From Liquorilactobacillus nagelii DSM 13675 (GTDB lineage: Bacteria; Bacillota; Bacilli; Lactobacillales; Lactobacillaceae), in the NCBI RefSeq assembly GCF_019444005.1, contig NZ_CP049304.1:1984001-2048000 (forward strand): 64,000 bases of DNA, written 5' to 3'. A program made the position numbers and the translations under genes. Of the stretch, positions 22,605 to 31,644 are shown in pieces. Each line of letters starts with the position of its first letter. Position 1 is the stretch's first letter. A model generated the notes under the pieces. The model saw only the letters and a program-made list of their open reading frames with translations, was not told the origin of the DNA and made no database searches.

Positions 22605-23741
22605 TTAAAAGGTTCTAACTGGTGTAATCAATTGAATAAAATCATTTTTATTTTCACTAGGAATTAAAATAAACGGACGTAATGGTTGAGTAAAATCAAT
22701 TTTAACTGTTGACTGTCCAAAAGATCGTAATGCATCTTTCATATAATCAGGATTAAAAGAAATTTCTAGTTCTTTTCCTGTTAACTTTTGAAATTTTAAT
22801 TTTTCCTCGACATTTCCAATTTCTGGTGTATTCCCGAAAATCTGAGCCGTCTGTTGTTCAGGAGCTAATGTTAATTTAACAATATTGTAATTACCTTCAT
22901 GTGATAACAATGATGCACGTTCAATTGCAGCTAAAAACTCCACTGCGTTAACTTCTAATTCTGTTTCTGAATTTTGAGGAATTAATTGAGTGGTATCAGG
23001 ATAGTTTCCTTCTAATAAACGAGAATAAAAAACCGTTTGGGCAAAAGAACATAAAATTTGATTTTCAGAAATTCTTAACTCTATTTCAGTTGTGCTATCT
23101 GGGAGCATTTTAGCTAATTCAATTAATGAACGACTTGGAACAATAATATCGTAGCTCGCTGTTTGATTTTCTAATGGGATCTTTCGTTGACTAAGTCGAT
23201 GACTATCAGTTGCAACAGCTGTTAGTTGCTGATTTTCAATTACTAAGTGAACTCCTGTTAAAATAGGTCGACTTTCTTGATCAGAAGCAGCAATTGTTGT
23301 TTGATTAATAACTTTTTTGAATAAATCAGCAGGTAACGTTAATTGTTGTGAACTTTCTACTTCAGGTAAATGCGGGTATTCAACTGCATCTAGTCCATTA
23401 ACAGTAAACGAAGCAGGCCCAGATAGAATTGTTGTTTGCAAATTTTCATTAACTTCTATAGAAAAATTATCTGTCGGTAGTTTTTTGACAATTTCGCTAA
23501 AAAATCTAGCTGGTAAAACAACTGAGCCAGGTTGCAAAATTTCTAATTGTGCATTTTCATTAGTTGTTGAAATAACTGTTTGAATTGAAATATCTGCATC
23601 ACTACCAGTTAATGTAAGTTTATCTGCTGTTAATTCCAGTTTTAACCCCGTTAAAATAGGAATTGTTGTTTTTGTAGAGATAGCTCTTTGGACATTATTT
23701 AGTTGCTGTAAAAAAGCTGATCTTTTAATAGCAAATTTCAT
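22605..23741 (-). CDS. dnaN: DNA polymerase III sliding clamp (beta subunit)
   Basis: A 378-residue three-domain beta clamp (MKFAIKRSAFLQQLNNVQRAIS, PILTGLKLELT, ATDSHRLSQRKIPL, FILIPSENKN...TPVRTF). It encircles DNA and tethers the polymerase. Length and C-terminus are normal. It lies 163 bp downstream of dnaA; that gap contains DnaA boxes and the probable unwinding element, so transcription from dnaA runs through the origin. Confidence 0.98.
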   Translation of the reverse strand: MKFAIKRSAFLQQLNNVQRAISTKTTIPILTGLKLELTADKLTLTGSDADISIQTVISTTNENAQLEILQPGSVVLPARFFSEIVKKLPTDNFSIEVNENLQTTILSGPASFTVNGLDAVEYPHLPEVESSQQLTLPADLFKKVINQTTIAASDQESRPILTGVHLVIENQQLTAVATDSHRLSQRKIPLENQTASYDIIVPSRSLIELAKMLPDSTTEIELRISENQILCSFAQTVFYSRLLEGNYPDTTQLIPQNSETELEVNAVEFLAAIERASLLSHEGNYNIVKLTLAPEQQTAQIFGNTPEIGNVEEKLKFQKLTGKELEISFNPDYMKDALRSFGQSTVKIDFTQPLRPFILIPSENKNDFIQLITPVRTF

Positions 23742-23904
23742 AGAAAATCCTCCTAAAATAATATTAATTAATAATAGAATTTATAGTAATAGTAGTAGGG
23801 CCTGTTAATCTTGTGGATAACATTTATTTGATCGGCTTTAGAGGTTATCCACCTGTTGATAACTTGTTGATAACCTGTCATACTTATCCACAGTAATCCA
23901 CAAG
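23742..23904. other. oriC: oriC part 2: DnaA boxes, GC clamp, DnaA-trios and unwinding element between dnaA and dnaN
   Basis: Six DnaA-box-like 9-mers: 23812-23820 (reverse TTATCCACA), 23845-23853 (TTATCCACC), 23854-23862 and 23865-23873 (TGTTGATAA type), 23884-23892 (perfect TTATCCACA) and 23894-23902 (TAATCCACA). Left of the first box come GGGCC and a run TAGTAATAGTAGTAG (23784-23798). Read 3' to 5', this gives GAT-GAT-GAT-AAT-GAT, the DnaA-trio pattern. An AT-only stretch (23755-23783) follows. This order of box, GC-rich clamp, trios and AT-rich DNA is that of the Bacillus unwinding site. Confidence 0.85.
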
Positions 23905-25260
23905 TCATTTTTTCAAATCGGCTTTTAAATCTGCCACCGCTCTTTGTAATTCAGTATCTGCTGGCAGGGAATCTGAAATTTTTTCATGAGCATGAATAAC
24001 GGTCGTATGATCTTTCCCACCAAATTCTTGTCCAATTTTAGGCAAAGAAGCATCTGTTAGTTCCCGAGCTAAATACATCGCAATTTGTCGTGGAATAACT
24101 ATATTTTTAACACGCTTTTTTCCTTTTAAATCACTTAAAGAAATATGAAAATATTTAGCAACTCGATCTTGAATTACTGAAATAGAGATTTCATTTGACT
24201 TGCCATTTAGTTTCAAGTTTTTCAAGGCATCGGCGGCCAAACTAGTTGTAATTGGCAAATGTGTCAATGATGCATAGGCTTGAACTCGGACTAGAGCGCC
24301 TTCTAATTCACGAATATTGGAATCAATTTGTCCGGCAATATAGCTTAATGTGTCATCAGGAATCGCTAGTTGGTCTGCATCAGCTTTATTTCTCAAAATT
24401 GCAATTCGAGTTTCTAAATCAGGTGGTGTAATATCAACTGATAGTCCCCATTTAAACCGTGAAACTAGCCTTTTTTGCAGTTTAGGGATTTCATTTGGCA
24501 GTCGATCAGACGAGAGGACAATTTGTTTTTTGTCATCATAAAGTGCGTTAAACGTATGAAAGAACTCTTCTTGGGTGCCTTCTTTGTCTGCAAAAAATTG
24601 AATATCATCAACTAGCAATAGATCAACACTGCGATACTCTTGTCGAAATTCCTCTTGTCGTTTTGTTTGGATTGAGTTGATGAAATCGTTGGCAAAAGCC
24701 TCACTTGTGACATATTTAACCTTGGCTTGCGGATTATTGGCTAACATTTGATGACCGATTGCATGCATTAGATGCGTTTTTCCCAATCCAACTCCTCCAA
24801 AGAAGAACAATGGATTGTAAAGTGCACCAGGTTCTTCGGCTACGACTAACGCAGCGGCATGTGCCATTTGGTTTCCTTTCCCGATAACAAAAGTTTCAAA
24901 TGTATACTTATCATTTAATTTTGTTTCCCGCATAAAAGTCGGCTTTGCCTGTTCTTGTCGGTAAGCTGTTTCCTTGCGGTTGATAGGTTTGTTATTTTGG
25001 AGTGGGTTTGGTTCAGTTGGCAACTTTACTATAACCTTTATTTCTTGTTTAATACTGGATTTTATCATTGTTATTACTTGTGCGCTTAAATTCGCTGTCC
25101 AGTAATCTTTATGTAAAGCAGTTGGTACCTCAATCACGAGGGTGTTTTTTTCAAAGGCAATTGGTTTTGCGGCCTTTAACCACGTATTAAAACTAATTGA
25201 TGATAATTTTAATTTAAATTCATCGCAAATATACTGCCATAATGTTTCTAGGTCAGGCAC
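23905..25260 (-). CDS. dnaA: Chromosomal replication initiator DnaA
   Basis: A 451-residue initiator. Domain I is about 1-80 ([14 protein letters not shown]...TWLKAAKPI); a short variable domain II follows. The AAA+ domain III is about 115-335 with Walker A (GGVGLGKTH) and Walker B (LLLVDDIQF). Domain IV has the DNA-binding signature [16 protein letters not shown]. The start codon is GTG at 25260, preceded by AAAGGGGGG. The gene is flanked on both sides by DnaA boxes and is probably autoregulated by them. Confidence 0.98.
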   Translation of the reverse strand: MPDLETLWQYICDEFKLKLSSISFNTWLKAAKPIAFEKNTLVIEVPTALHKDYWTANLSAQVITMIKSSIKQEIKVIVKLPTEPNPLQNNKPINRKETAYRQEQAKPTFMRETKLNDKYTFETFVIGKGNQMAHAAALVVAEEPGALYNPLFFFGGVGLGKTHLMHAIGHQMLANNPQAKVKYVTSEAFANDFINSIQTKRQEEFRQEYRSVDLLLVDDIQFFADKEGTQEEFFHTFNALYDDKKQIVLSSDRLPNEIPKLQKRLVSRFKWGLSVDITPPDLETRIAILRNKADADQLAIPDDTLSYIAGQIDSNIRELEGALVRVQAYASLTHLPITTSLAADALKNLKLNGKSNEISISVIQDRVAKYFHISLSDLKGKKRVKNIVIPRQIAMYLARELTDASLPKIGQEFGGKDHTTVIHAHEKISDSLPADTELQRAVADLKADLKK

Positions 25261-25690
25261 TTGTTTTCCCCCCTTTATTCAGTAAGTGATCACTTATCCA
25301 TTCTAGCATGATACTTTTTAGTTTTCCACAACTGTGAATAAAAGAATCCAAAGAATTCACTTGCTGTTCAAAATGTTTTCCACAGTAAGTGCAAAATTAA
25401 AAATTACAGAATAATTTTGAGTTATCCACACCAGAACGGTTAGTTACTGTGACTGGTTTAATGGTGTTTTTAAGAGTTATTAACAGCAGTGAAATCGATT
25501 GTGGATAACTTGTTAACAGCATGTGTCTTTGTGTAAAAAGCCTGATTTTGTTTGTGGAAAAAATTCTGCTAAAACAAATAATCCACAGACTAACTAATAG
25601 AAAATTGTCTAGCTGTGGATAACTTTGAGAGAACGAATGAAAAAATATCTTTAAAGTCGCAGAAAATTATGCTATTATGAAAAAGTATTG
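25261..25690. other. oriC: oriC part 1: DnaA-box cluster upstream of dnaA
   Basis: About ten DnaA-box-like 9-mers occur between dnaA and rpmH: 25294 (TTATCCATT), 25322 and 25376 (TTTTCCACA), 25333 (TGTGAATAA), 25432 (perfect TTATCCACA), 25500 (perfect, reverse), 25553 (reverse, TGTGGAAAA), 25579 (TAATCCACA) and 25614 (perfect, reverse). No ORF is present. Together with the dnaA-dnaN gap this makes a bipartite origin of Bacillus type. Confidence 0.88.
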
Positions 25691-25696
25691 TGTGAC

Positions 25697-25725
25697 TTGA
25701 CAATTGATTTTTTCTTTACTAAAAT
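25697..25725 (+). promoter_or_regulatory. Promoter of rpmH-rnpA-yidC
   Basis: A perfect -35 TTGACA (25697-25702), a 17-base spacer and TAAAAT (25720-25725) lie 56 bp before rpmH. Confidence 0.8.
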
Positions 25726-25780
25726 GATGGTTATTATTGTTAAGTATATTTTATAAGAAGTTAAGGAGGTGGAATTCTTT

Positions 25781-25915
25781 ATGAAGAGAACATACCAGCC
25801 CAAGAAGCGTCATCGTCAAAGAGTACATGGATTCCGTAAACGTATGAGTACAAGTAACGGTCGTAATGTTTTAGCACGTCGACGCCGTAAAGGCAGAAAA
25901 GTATTGTCTGCATAG
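25781..25915 (+). CDS. rpmH: 50S ribosomal protein L34
   Basis: The 44-codon frame encodes a very basic peptide ([18 protein letters not shown]...KGRKVLSA), the complete L34. It follows AAGGAGG by 9 bp and a consensus promoter. It is the first gene to the right of oriC, the universal position, and is separated from rnpA by a hairpin (25915-25938). Confidence 0.97.
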   Translation: MKRTYQPKKRHRQRVHGFRKRMSTSNGRNVLARRRRKGRKVLSA

Positions 25916-25940
25916 ACCACTGACCGTCAGTGGTCTTTTA
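25915..25940 (+). terminator. Terminator/attenuator between rpmH and rnpA
   Basis: GACCACTGA and TCAGTGGTC pair around a 3-nt loop and are followed by TTTTATTTTA. Partial termination here would give more L34 than RnpA mRNA. Confidence 0.75.
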
Positions 25941-25974
25941 TTTTAGGCGCTAAACCGGTATTTGGAGATGAATT

Positions 25975-26334
25975 ATGCGAAAATCATACCGTGTTAAAAG
26001 AGAAGCTGAGTTTCAGAAAGTTTTTAAACAAGGTAAATCATACGCTAATCGTCAATTCGTGCTTTACGTCCTTGAAAAACCAGGTCAATTGCACTTTCGA
26101 GTGGGAATCTCAGTTGGAAAAAAGATTGGGAATGCTGTTGCCCGAAATTGGGTTAAGCGGCGAATCCGCCAAAGTCTGACAGAATTGAAACCTGAACTGA
26201 AACAAGATTGTGACTTTATTGTGATTGCTCGACCAGCGGTATCTGGTCTTCCAATGAAAGTTGTTAAAAAAAATCTAGTGCATGTATTGCATTTAGCTCA
26301 GTTAATGGTATGTCAAAGCAGTCACGTAGAGTGA
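25975..26334 (+). CDS. rnpA: Ribonuclease P protein component
   Basis: A 119-residue RnpA with the RNR motif region ([16 protein letters not shown]) and the conserved [16 protein letters not shown] strand. It binds the RNase P RNA and aids tRNA 5'-leader removal. GGAGATGAATT precedes the ATG. Its stop is 16 bp before yidC, so rpmH-rnpA-yidC is one operon. Confidence 0.96.
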   Translation: MRKSYRVKREAEFQKVFKQGKSYANRQFVLYVLEKPGQLHFRVGISVGKKIGNAVARNWVKRRIRQSLTELKPELKQDCDFIVIARPAVSGLPMKVVKKNLVHVLHLAQLMVCQSSHVE

Positions 26335-26350
26335 GTGAGGGCACAGGCTT

Positions 26351-27184
26351 ATGAAGAAAATTAAACGTTTCTTACTGTTCCTAAGTTCTGTATCATTAAT
26401 ATTTGTGTTGTCTGGGTGTGGCCGTTCAGCTGTTACAGCACATAGTACAGGATTTTGGGAACATTATATTGTCTGGAATTTTATTCGGGCAATTGAATTT
26501 TTGAGTCATCTGTTTGGTAATAATTATGGGTGGGGGATTGTTTTCTTTACAATAGCTATTCGAGTTATTTTGTTACCTCTGATTTTTTATCAAACAAAGA
26601 GCATGAGAAAAATGACCGAACTGCAGCCACAATTAAAAGCTTTGCAGTCAAAGTATTCAGCTAAAGATCTTGAGACACAAAATAAATTACGGCAAGAACA
26701 ACAAAAGTTATATGCGGAAGCTGGAGCTAATCCGGTTGCGGGGTGTTTACCTCTAGTTGTCCAGATGCCAATTTTATTTGCTTTATGGCAAGCTATTTAT
26801 CGGTCACCGGTTTTAAAAACGGGATCATTTTTTTGGATGCATCTGGGTGACAAAGATCCATATTTTATTTTGCCAATTTTAGCGGCAATTTTCACCTATG
26901 CGACATCTAAGTTAAGTATGATGTCCCAACCAGAGCAAAATGGAATGGGAACGATTATGACTTTAGGGATGCCTGTTGTTATTTTATTTAGTGCGATTAA
27001 CTTACCGTCAGCTTTGTCACTCTACTGGGTGATTGCGAATGCTTTTTCTGTTGGGCAGACACTGCTGTTCAATAACCCGTTTAAAATTAACCAAGAGCGA
27101 GAAGAAAAACAACAGGTTGAGAAGCAAAGAGAAAGGGCTTTGAAAAAAGCGAAGCGGCGAGCAATTAAAAGTAAGAAAAAATAA
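26351..27184 (+). CDS. yidC: Membrane protein insertase YidC (lipoprotein type)
   Basis: A 277-residue Oxa1/YidC insertase. A lipoprotein signal peptide ends in LSGC with the lipidated Cys at 23. The five-TM core follows (NNYGWGIVFFTIAIRVILLPL, ANPVAGCLPLVVQMPILFALW, and a C-terminal pair around 165-235). The hydrophilic-groove Arg is in the first core helix (AIRVILL). The C-terminal tail is strongly basic (KKAKRRAIKSKKK), as in ribosome-binding YidC2 types. It inserts membrane proteins with or without SecYEG. The usual next gene, jag/khpB, is absent. Confidence 0.95.
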   Translation: MKKIKRFLLFLSSVSLIFVLSGCGRSAVTAHSTGFWEHYIVWNFIRAIEFLSHLFGNNYGWGIVFFTIAIRVILLPLIFYQTKSMRKMTELQPQLKALQSKYSAKDLETQNKLRQEQQKLYAEAGANPVAGCLPLVVQMPILFALWQAIYRSPVLKTGSFFWMHLGDKDPYFILPILAAIFTYATSKLSMMSQPEQNGMGTIMTLGMPVVILFSAINLPSALSLYWVIANAFSVGQTLLFNNPFKINQEREEKQQVEKQRERALKKAKRRAIKSKKK

Positions 27185-27185
27185 A

Positions 27186-27216
27186 AAAAACTGATAAAAT
27201 CAGTTTTTTTTTTTTA
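27186..27216. terminator. Bidirectional terminator between yidC and pepO
   Basis: AAAACTGAT-AAA-ATCAGTTTT flanked by A and T runs. It can serve both convergent genes. Confidence 0.85.
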
Positions 27217-27226
27217 GTTGAGGTCA

Positions 27227-29131
27227 CTACCAAATATTAACTCTTTTATCTGGTGCTAAGTACATTGGATCAGTTGAGTTAATGTCAAATGCTTGGTAAA
27301 AGTCAATTAAATTTTTAGGTTGAATATTTGCTCGTAATTCATTAGGTGCATGAACATCAATATTTAATAGTAACTTTTGCCGTTCAATTGAAGATTTTAC
27401 ACACCATACTCGTGCCCAATTAATAAAGAATGCTTTCAAATCAACATCAGCTTCATTCTTTGCTGCTTCAAGAGCACAGCTTAAGCCACCAGCGTCAGCA
27501 ATATTTTCAGAAACAACTAATTTACCATTAACTTTCCCAGCAGGGGTAGTTAGACCATCAAATTCCGTAATCATTTTTTGAGATAGTTTCTCAAAGTGAG
27601 CTAAATCATCTTTTGTCCACCAATTATGCAGATTGCCTAATTCATCAAAATGAGCACCGTTATTATCGAATGCATGAGAAATTTCATGAGCGATTACAGC
27701 ACCAATTCCACCATAATTTTCACTCGCAGTTTGTTTTAAGCTATAAAATGGCGCCTGCAAAATAGCTGCGGGAAAAACAATGATATTGTAAGAAGGATTG
27801 TAGTAGGCGTTAACTGTATGGGCACTCATTTCCCAACGTTTTCGATTAACTGGCTGATTCCATTTACTATAATGATCAAGGTTAGCAATTTTTTCAAAGT
27901 GCAAGACATTGTCAACAAGAGATGATCCAGCCACTTTGAATTTTTCGTATAGTGGGTCTAATCTATCAGGATAACCCACTTGGATTCCTAATTTGTCTAG
28001 TTTTAAAATAGCTTGTTTACGGGTAGCGGTGCTTAACCAAGTGTTATTTTCTAACCGTTTTTTATAAACAATAACCATCTTTTTAACCATATTGGTAACA
28101 TCAGCTTTAGCTTTGGCACCAAAGTATTTATGTGCATAGTATAAGCCGACAACCTGATCAAATTGACCAGTTGCTAAATAAAAAGCACTTTTTTGTTGAC
28201 TCATTGCTTCTTTGCTTCCAGAAATAGCTCGCGAATATTTTCCGCCAATGACGCGTAATTTATCAGATAATAACCCTGTAGCACCTAAAACCGTTTTTGC
28301 AAACAACCAGCTACGCATTATTTCAAAATTCTTATCATTTACAATTTTATTTAATGCTGCGTAATATTTAGGCTCACTAACAATTACTTGGTCTGGTAAA
28401 GTCCCAAGTAATTCCTTAAGATAATGCTCTAATGAAAATTCAGTACTGGTTGCGGTAAACTCAGTTAACTGGTATTTATTATAAGCTTTAACATAGTCGG
28501 CTAATTCTGTGCTGTCTTTAACATGAGGGACTAATAACTGGTCGAAAGCCAAGGTATCATCGATGATTTTTTGTATGAAATCTGTTTGGTACCCAGCTAT
28601 AGTTAAAATTTCATTTAACATTGAGCTATAAATTTTTAACAAAGCATCAGCAGATGAATTTTTTTGAGAATAATAGGTCTTGTCAGGTAAGATTAAGTTG
28701 GGAACGCCAGCCCAGAGGGCGTATCGAGAAGTGTTTTTCATATCTGGTTCAACAAATACGGGTACGGGGCTAGGGTATCCCAAAATGGTCAAGTTGCTTA
28801 GCTGCTTAGCCCAAGACTGTAAATCTTTGAATTCTAAAATTTTTTCTGCATATTTGCGAATTGGTTCAAAGCCGGCAAGATCACGTTGCTTAAAATCTGC
28901 AGCTAGATGATAGAATTTTAAAAACTCGATCATCGTTGGCTCTTTTGATTGAACTGATTGGGGATTTGCAAAATCAGCCATTAAAGTTTTTTCGATTTTA
29001 TCAGCTAAATCTGCAAAACCACCGGTCAAAGGTTTATCAGCTGGAATTTTGGCCGTTTTTAACCATTCACCATTGACTGCTTGATAGAGATCTTTTTTTA
29101 TTAGAGCACTGTTTATTTTTTTTGAACTCAT
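27227..29131 (-). CDS. pepO: M13-family neutral endopeptidase PepO
   Basis: A zinc metallopeptidase of the neprilysin family, 634 residues. It has the zinc motif HEISH at 482-486 and the third ligand in ENIADAGG (542-546). NAYYNPSYNIIVFPAAILQAPF is the substrate-binding NAYY segment. No signal peptide is present, in line with cytoplasmic lactobacillal PepO, which cleaves casein-derived oligopeptides. It has an AAGGAAAAGAGG ribosome binding site and ends at the bidirectional hairpin shared with yidC. Confidence 0.95.
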   Translation of the reverse strand: MSSKKINSALIKKDLYQAVNGEWLKTAKIPADKPLTGGFADLADKIEKTLMADFANPQSVQSKEPTMIEFLKFYHLAADFKQRDLAGFEPIRKYAEKILEFKDLQSWAKQLSNLTILGYPSPVPVFVEPDMKNTSRYALWAGVPNLILPDKTYYSQKNSSADALLKIYSSMLNEILTIAGYQTDFIQKIIDDTLAFDQLLVPHVKDSTELADYVKAYNKYQLTEFTATSTEFSLEHYLKELLGTLPDQVIVSEPKYYAALNKIVNDKNFEIMRSWLFAKTVLGATGLLSDKLRVIGGKYSRAISGSKEAMSQQKSAFYLATGQFDQVVGLYYAHKYFGAKAKADVTNMVKKMVIVYKKRLENNTWLSTATRKQAILKLDKLGIQVGYPDRLDPLYEKFKVAGSSLVDNVLHFEKIANLDHYSKWNQPVNRKRWEMSAHTVNAYYNPSYNIIVFPAAILQAPFYSLKQTASENYGGIGAVIAHEISHAFDNNGAHFDELGNLHNWWTKDDLAHFEKLSQKMITEFDGLTTPAGKVNGKLVVSENIADAGGLSCALEAAKNEADVDLKAFFINWARVWCVKSSIERQKLLLNIDVHAPNELRANIQPKNLIDFYQAFDINSTDPMYLAPDKRVNIW

Positions 29132-29200
29132 TAGTGTACCTCTTTTCCTTTATTTATGCATAATTGTAATTCAAAAGGGAGTCAGTTGGAAGCTGAATAG

Positions 29201-29236
29201 AAAAAAATAAAGCAGTAAAACTGCTTTGTTTTTTTA
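29201..29236. terminator. Terminator between aldo/keto reductase and pepO
   Basis: AAAGCAGT-AAA-ACTGCTTT (29209-29227) with A/T runs on both sides. On the minus strand it ends the reductase transcript before pepO. Confidence 0.8.
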
Positions 29237-30088
29237 GAAATCGACTGTGTCAGGATTAGGAGCATAACCAACAATTCCATCTAATTTATCAATTTCTTGC
29301 ATATCCGCAGTGGACAGTGTGAAATCGAATAATTGTGTATTTTCTTCAATCCGATTTTCATGGATTGATTTAGGTAAAGGCAAAAATTTGTGCTGTAATG
29401 ACCAGCGAAGGCAAACTTGTGCCACCGACCGTTGGTTTTTAGCGGCAATTTTTTTCAAAGTTGAATTACTAAAAATCTTTCCTGTTCCTAAGGGGCTATA
29501 AGCTTCGATTAATATATCATTATGTCGACAATAATCAATTGTTTCATGATCAACATCTCCAGGGCAAATCCTGATTTGATTAACCATTGGTTGGATTTTT
29601 TGACTATTTGACAAAACTTTAAAGTGTCGTGTTCGAAAGTTTGAAACACCAATTGATTTAATTTTTCCTGATTGGTAAGCATCTTCTAATGCTCGCCAAG
29701 TTTCTTGCAGATTCTTTTCCCAATCTTTAGTACGAGCAGGTTTCGGATTTGGCCAGTGAATTAAAAAAAGATCAAGATAATCTACTTGTAAGTCTTTGAG
29801 TGATTGTTCAATTGCGGCAGTGGCTGCTTGATAACTGTGAGCATGATTATTCAATTTGCTGGTTAAAAATATTCTTTGGCGTGCAATGCCGCTTTCTTTA
29901 ATGGCAGCACCAACACTTTGTTCATTCCCATACATTTCAGCTGTGTCAATATGTCGATAGCCGGAAGTTAGAGCTGATTTAACTGCGATTTTTGCAACAT
30001 CACCTGCCGGAGTTTGCCAGGTACCGAACCCAATAATTGGAATTCTTACCTTGTTAGTTAACTTGTAAGTATCAATTAAGCTCTCCAT
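29234..30088 (-). CDS. Aldo/keto reductase
   Basis: A 284-residue NAD(P)H-dependent reductase of the prostaglandin-F/2,5-diketogluconate type. The catalytic tetrad is D48, Y53, K79 and H111 (YRHIDTAEMYGNE, TSKLNN, LIHWPNP); the cofactor-binding LPLPKSIHENR is near the C-terminus. It has an AGAGAGG ribosome binding site. It is divergent from an OhrR-like regulator, with 309 bp between starts, so redox-linked control is possible but unproven. It is only distantly similar to the reductase at 5610. Confidence 0.9.
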   Translation of the reverse strand: MESLIDTYKLTNKVRIPIIGFGTWQTPAGDVAKIAVKSALTSGYRHIDTAEMYGNEQSVGAAIKESGIARQRIFLTSKLNNHAHSYQAATAAIEQSLKDLQVDYLDLFLIHWPNPKPARTKDWEKNLQETWRALEDAYQSGKIKSIGVSNFRTRHFKVLSNSQKIQPMVNQIRICPGDVDHETIDYCRHNDILIEAYSPLGTGKIFSNSTLKKIAAKNQRSVAQVCLRWSLQHKFLPLPKSIHENRIEENTQLFDFTLSTADMQEIDKLDGIVGYAPNPDTVDF

Positions 30089-30397
30089 TAAAAAACCTCT
30101 CTCTTTGAAGAATTTGAATCCTATGAATTTATTCTACTACAAATTGAATTGAAAAAAATGACTAACGCAATTTACGAGAATACTCGTCCGGCTATTCTGG
30201 TTTTCAATGATATAATAGAACCAAGTAATTATCAAAAACAAAAAAATAAGCTAAAGCTAGTAAAGTCCGTTAAAAAGCTGTAACATTTATAATTATTAGT
30301 CTGTTGGTTAATGTGCACTGCTGCACTAAACACTTGTTATCTTTTTAACATGGAAGTCTAGAAAACTATTAATTCAAAAGGAAAGTGGGAATTGACA
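30089..30397. other. Divergent intergenic region between aldo/keto reductase and ohrR-like gene
   Basis: An extended -10 (TG-A-TATAAT, 30208-30216) points to the regulator. A TACAAATTGAATTG element (30138-30151) vaguely resembles the Bacillus OhrR box but its symmetry is poor. No ORF is present. Confidence 0.4.
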
Positions 30398-30859
30398 ATG
30401 GGGCTGGATCACAAACCAAATAAACTTGACGATGAATTGTGTTTTGCAATTTATACTACTCAAAAAATTTACAATAAATTTTACGTAGAATCTTTGAAAG
30501 AATATGGCCTAACATATCCACAATATATTACTTTGCTGTCTCTTTGGGAAAATAATGAACCAATGATGATTAAGGAATTAGGAAAGAAGCTTAATTTAGA
30601 TAATGGTACTTTAACACCATTATTACGAAGAATGGAAAAAGAAGGCTGGGTTGATCGAAAACGTTCTAAAGAGGACGCTCGGAAAGTTTACATTTGTCTA
30701 AGTCGAAAAGCACGAATAAAAAAATGTGAAATTAAACAAAAAATGACATCTTGTTTTTCTTTAGTTGATATGACGGCTGATGAATATCGAAAAGATGTAA
30801 ATCTGATTAAGTCAATTGGACAAAAAATTTCAGAAAGCACTGAAGTCGAAGGTAACTAG
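30398..30859 (+). CDS. MarR-family regulator, OhrR-like organic-peroxide sensor
   Basis: Winged-helix repressor of 153 residues. The N-terminus DDELCFAIYTTQKIYNKFY and GLTYPQYITLLSLWE are diagnostic of OhrR. With ATG 30398 as start, the reactive Cys falls at position 15, as in Bacillus OhrR, where oxidation of C15 releases DNA. The recognition helix and wing read LDNGTLTPLLRRMEKEGWVDRKRSKEDARKV. A TTG at 30392 is an alternative start. Other Cys residues (about 105, 111, 120) might allow a two-Cys mechanism. No ohr gene is adjacent; the neighbours are an aldo/keto reductase and a TetR regulator. Confidence 0.85.
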   Translation: MGLDHKPNKLDDELCFAIYTTQKIYNKFYVESLKEYGLTYPQYITLLSLWENNEPMMIKELGKKLNLDNGTLTPLLRRMEKEGWVDRKRSKEDARKVYICLSRKARIKKCEIKQKMTSCFSLVDMTADEYRKDVNLIKSIGQKISESTEVEGN

Positions 30860-30863
30860 TTAG

Positions 30864-30879
30864 TGTTTCACATGAAACA
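30864..30879. promoter_or_regulatory. parS: parS-like site 3 (ParB/Spo0J binding)
   Basis: TGTTTCACATGAAACA, identical to the site at 6725, lies just after the ohrR-like stop and about 5 kb right of oriC. A partial half-site (GATGTGAAAC) follows at 30885. Confidence 0.8.
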
Positions 30880-30946
30880 TCTTCTGATGTGAAACTGATA
30901 TTATGTTAGATGAACTATGAGTAAAGTACAAGTAGGGGAGAGAATA

Positions 30947-31546
30947 TTGACTGGCAAGAAAAATAATTGTCGTTCAGTTTGTACTCAACAACTAATTAGA
31001 CAAACTTTTTTAGAACTGTTAAAGGATGAAGAAAAAGTAGAGTTAATCAAAGTTACTGATATTTGTCGAATTGCTCAAATAACTCGGGGTACATTTTATC
31101 GTTACTATCAGAGCGTTCCTGATTTGTTGGATAAATTACGAACTGAGTTGTTTCAACAGACAATGAAATTAGTTAAAGAGCGTTTTGAAAAAGGAGAAAG
31201 AAATCTCTTACCAGCTATTTTCGAGGTTATGAAGAGAAATGATACGAATTTAGTTCAGGCAACGATGAATCATGAATATGGACAATCTTTCCTAGAAGAT
31301 GTTTTTAAAAGTTATCGGGAAGCAATTCGTCCAACTTTAAAAGAGAAAACTCCAAATTTAACGGATAATCAGTTTGATTATTATTATTCATATGTTTCCA
31401 ATGGAGTTATTGGTGTGATATTGACATGGATTAGCAAAGGCATGTACCAAGACACAGATGTGTTAGAAAGTGTTGTGGTTGACATGATTCTTCGAAGTGA
31501 AGAACAATTAAGCCGAGAAGTGAAAAAATTAGCAGCGGATAATTAA
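30947..31546 (+). CDS. TetR-family transcriptional regulator
   Basis: A 199-residue regulator with an N-terminal HTH (ITRGTFYRYYQSVPDLLDKL is the recognition helix plus helix 4). The C-terminal half (about 75-190) is a ligand/dimer domain typical of the DhaS-like/TetR_C group. I prefer TTG 30947, preceded by GGGGAG, because the HTH then begins at the usual distance; ATG 30917 adds ten residues. Its target is unknown. It is followed by the long hairpin at 31558-31644. Confidence 0.8.
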   Translation: MTGKKNNCRSVCTQQLIRQTFLELLKDEEKVELIKVTDICRIAQITRGTFYRYYQSVPDLLDKLRTELFQQTMKLVKERFEKGERNLLPAIFEVMKRNDTNLVQATMNHEYGQSFLEDVFKSYREAIRPTLKEKTPNLTDNQFDYYYSYVSNGVIGVILTWISKGMYQDTDVLESVVVDMILRSEEQLSREVKKLAADN

Positions 31547-31557
31547 CATTTAGCGTG

Positions 31558-31644
31558 AAAAAATTCAGAAGACAACTACAAATAAGGTAGGCTGATTTTA
31601 AGTTGGTCTATCTTATTTGTAGTTATAGCGTCGTTTGAATTTTT
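31558..31644. repeat. Long imperfect inverted repeat (87 bp)
   Basis: The outer arms AAAAATTCAGAAGAC/GTCGTTTGAATTTTT (12 of 15 pairs) and inner arms AACTACAAATAAG/CTTATTTGTAGTT (perfect) enclose an 18-25 nt loop. It could be a large terminator for the TetR gene or a miniature element remnant. There is no T run directly after it. Confidence 0.6.

Noticed and set aside
30138..30152. TACAAATTGAATTG as an OhrR operator
   Set aside because: Half-site symmetry is poor compared with the TACAATTNAATTGTA consensus.
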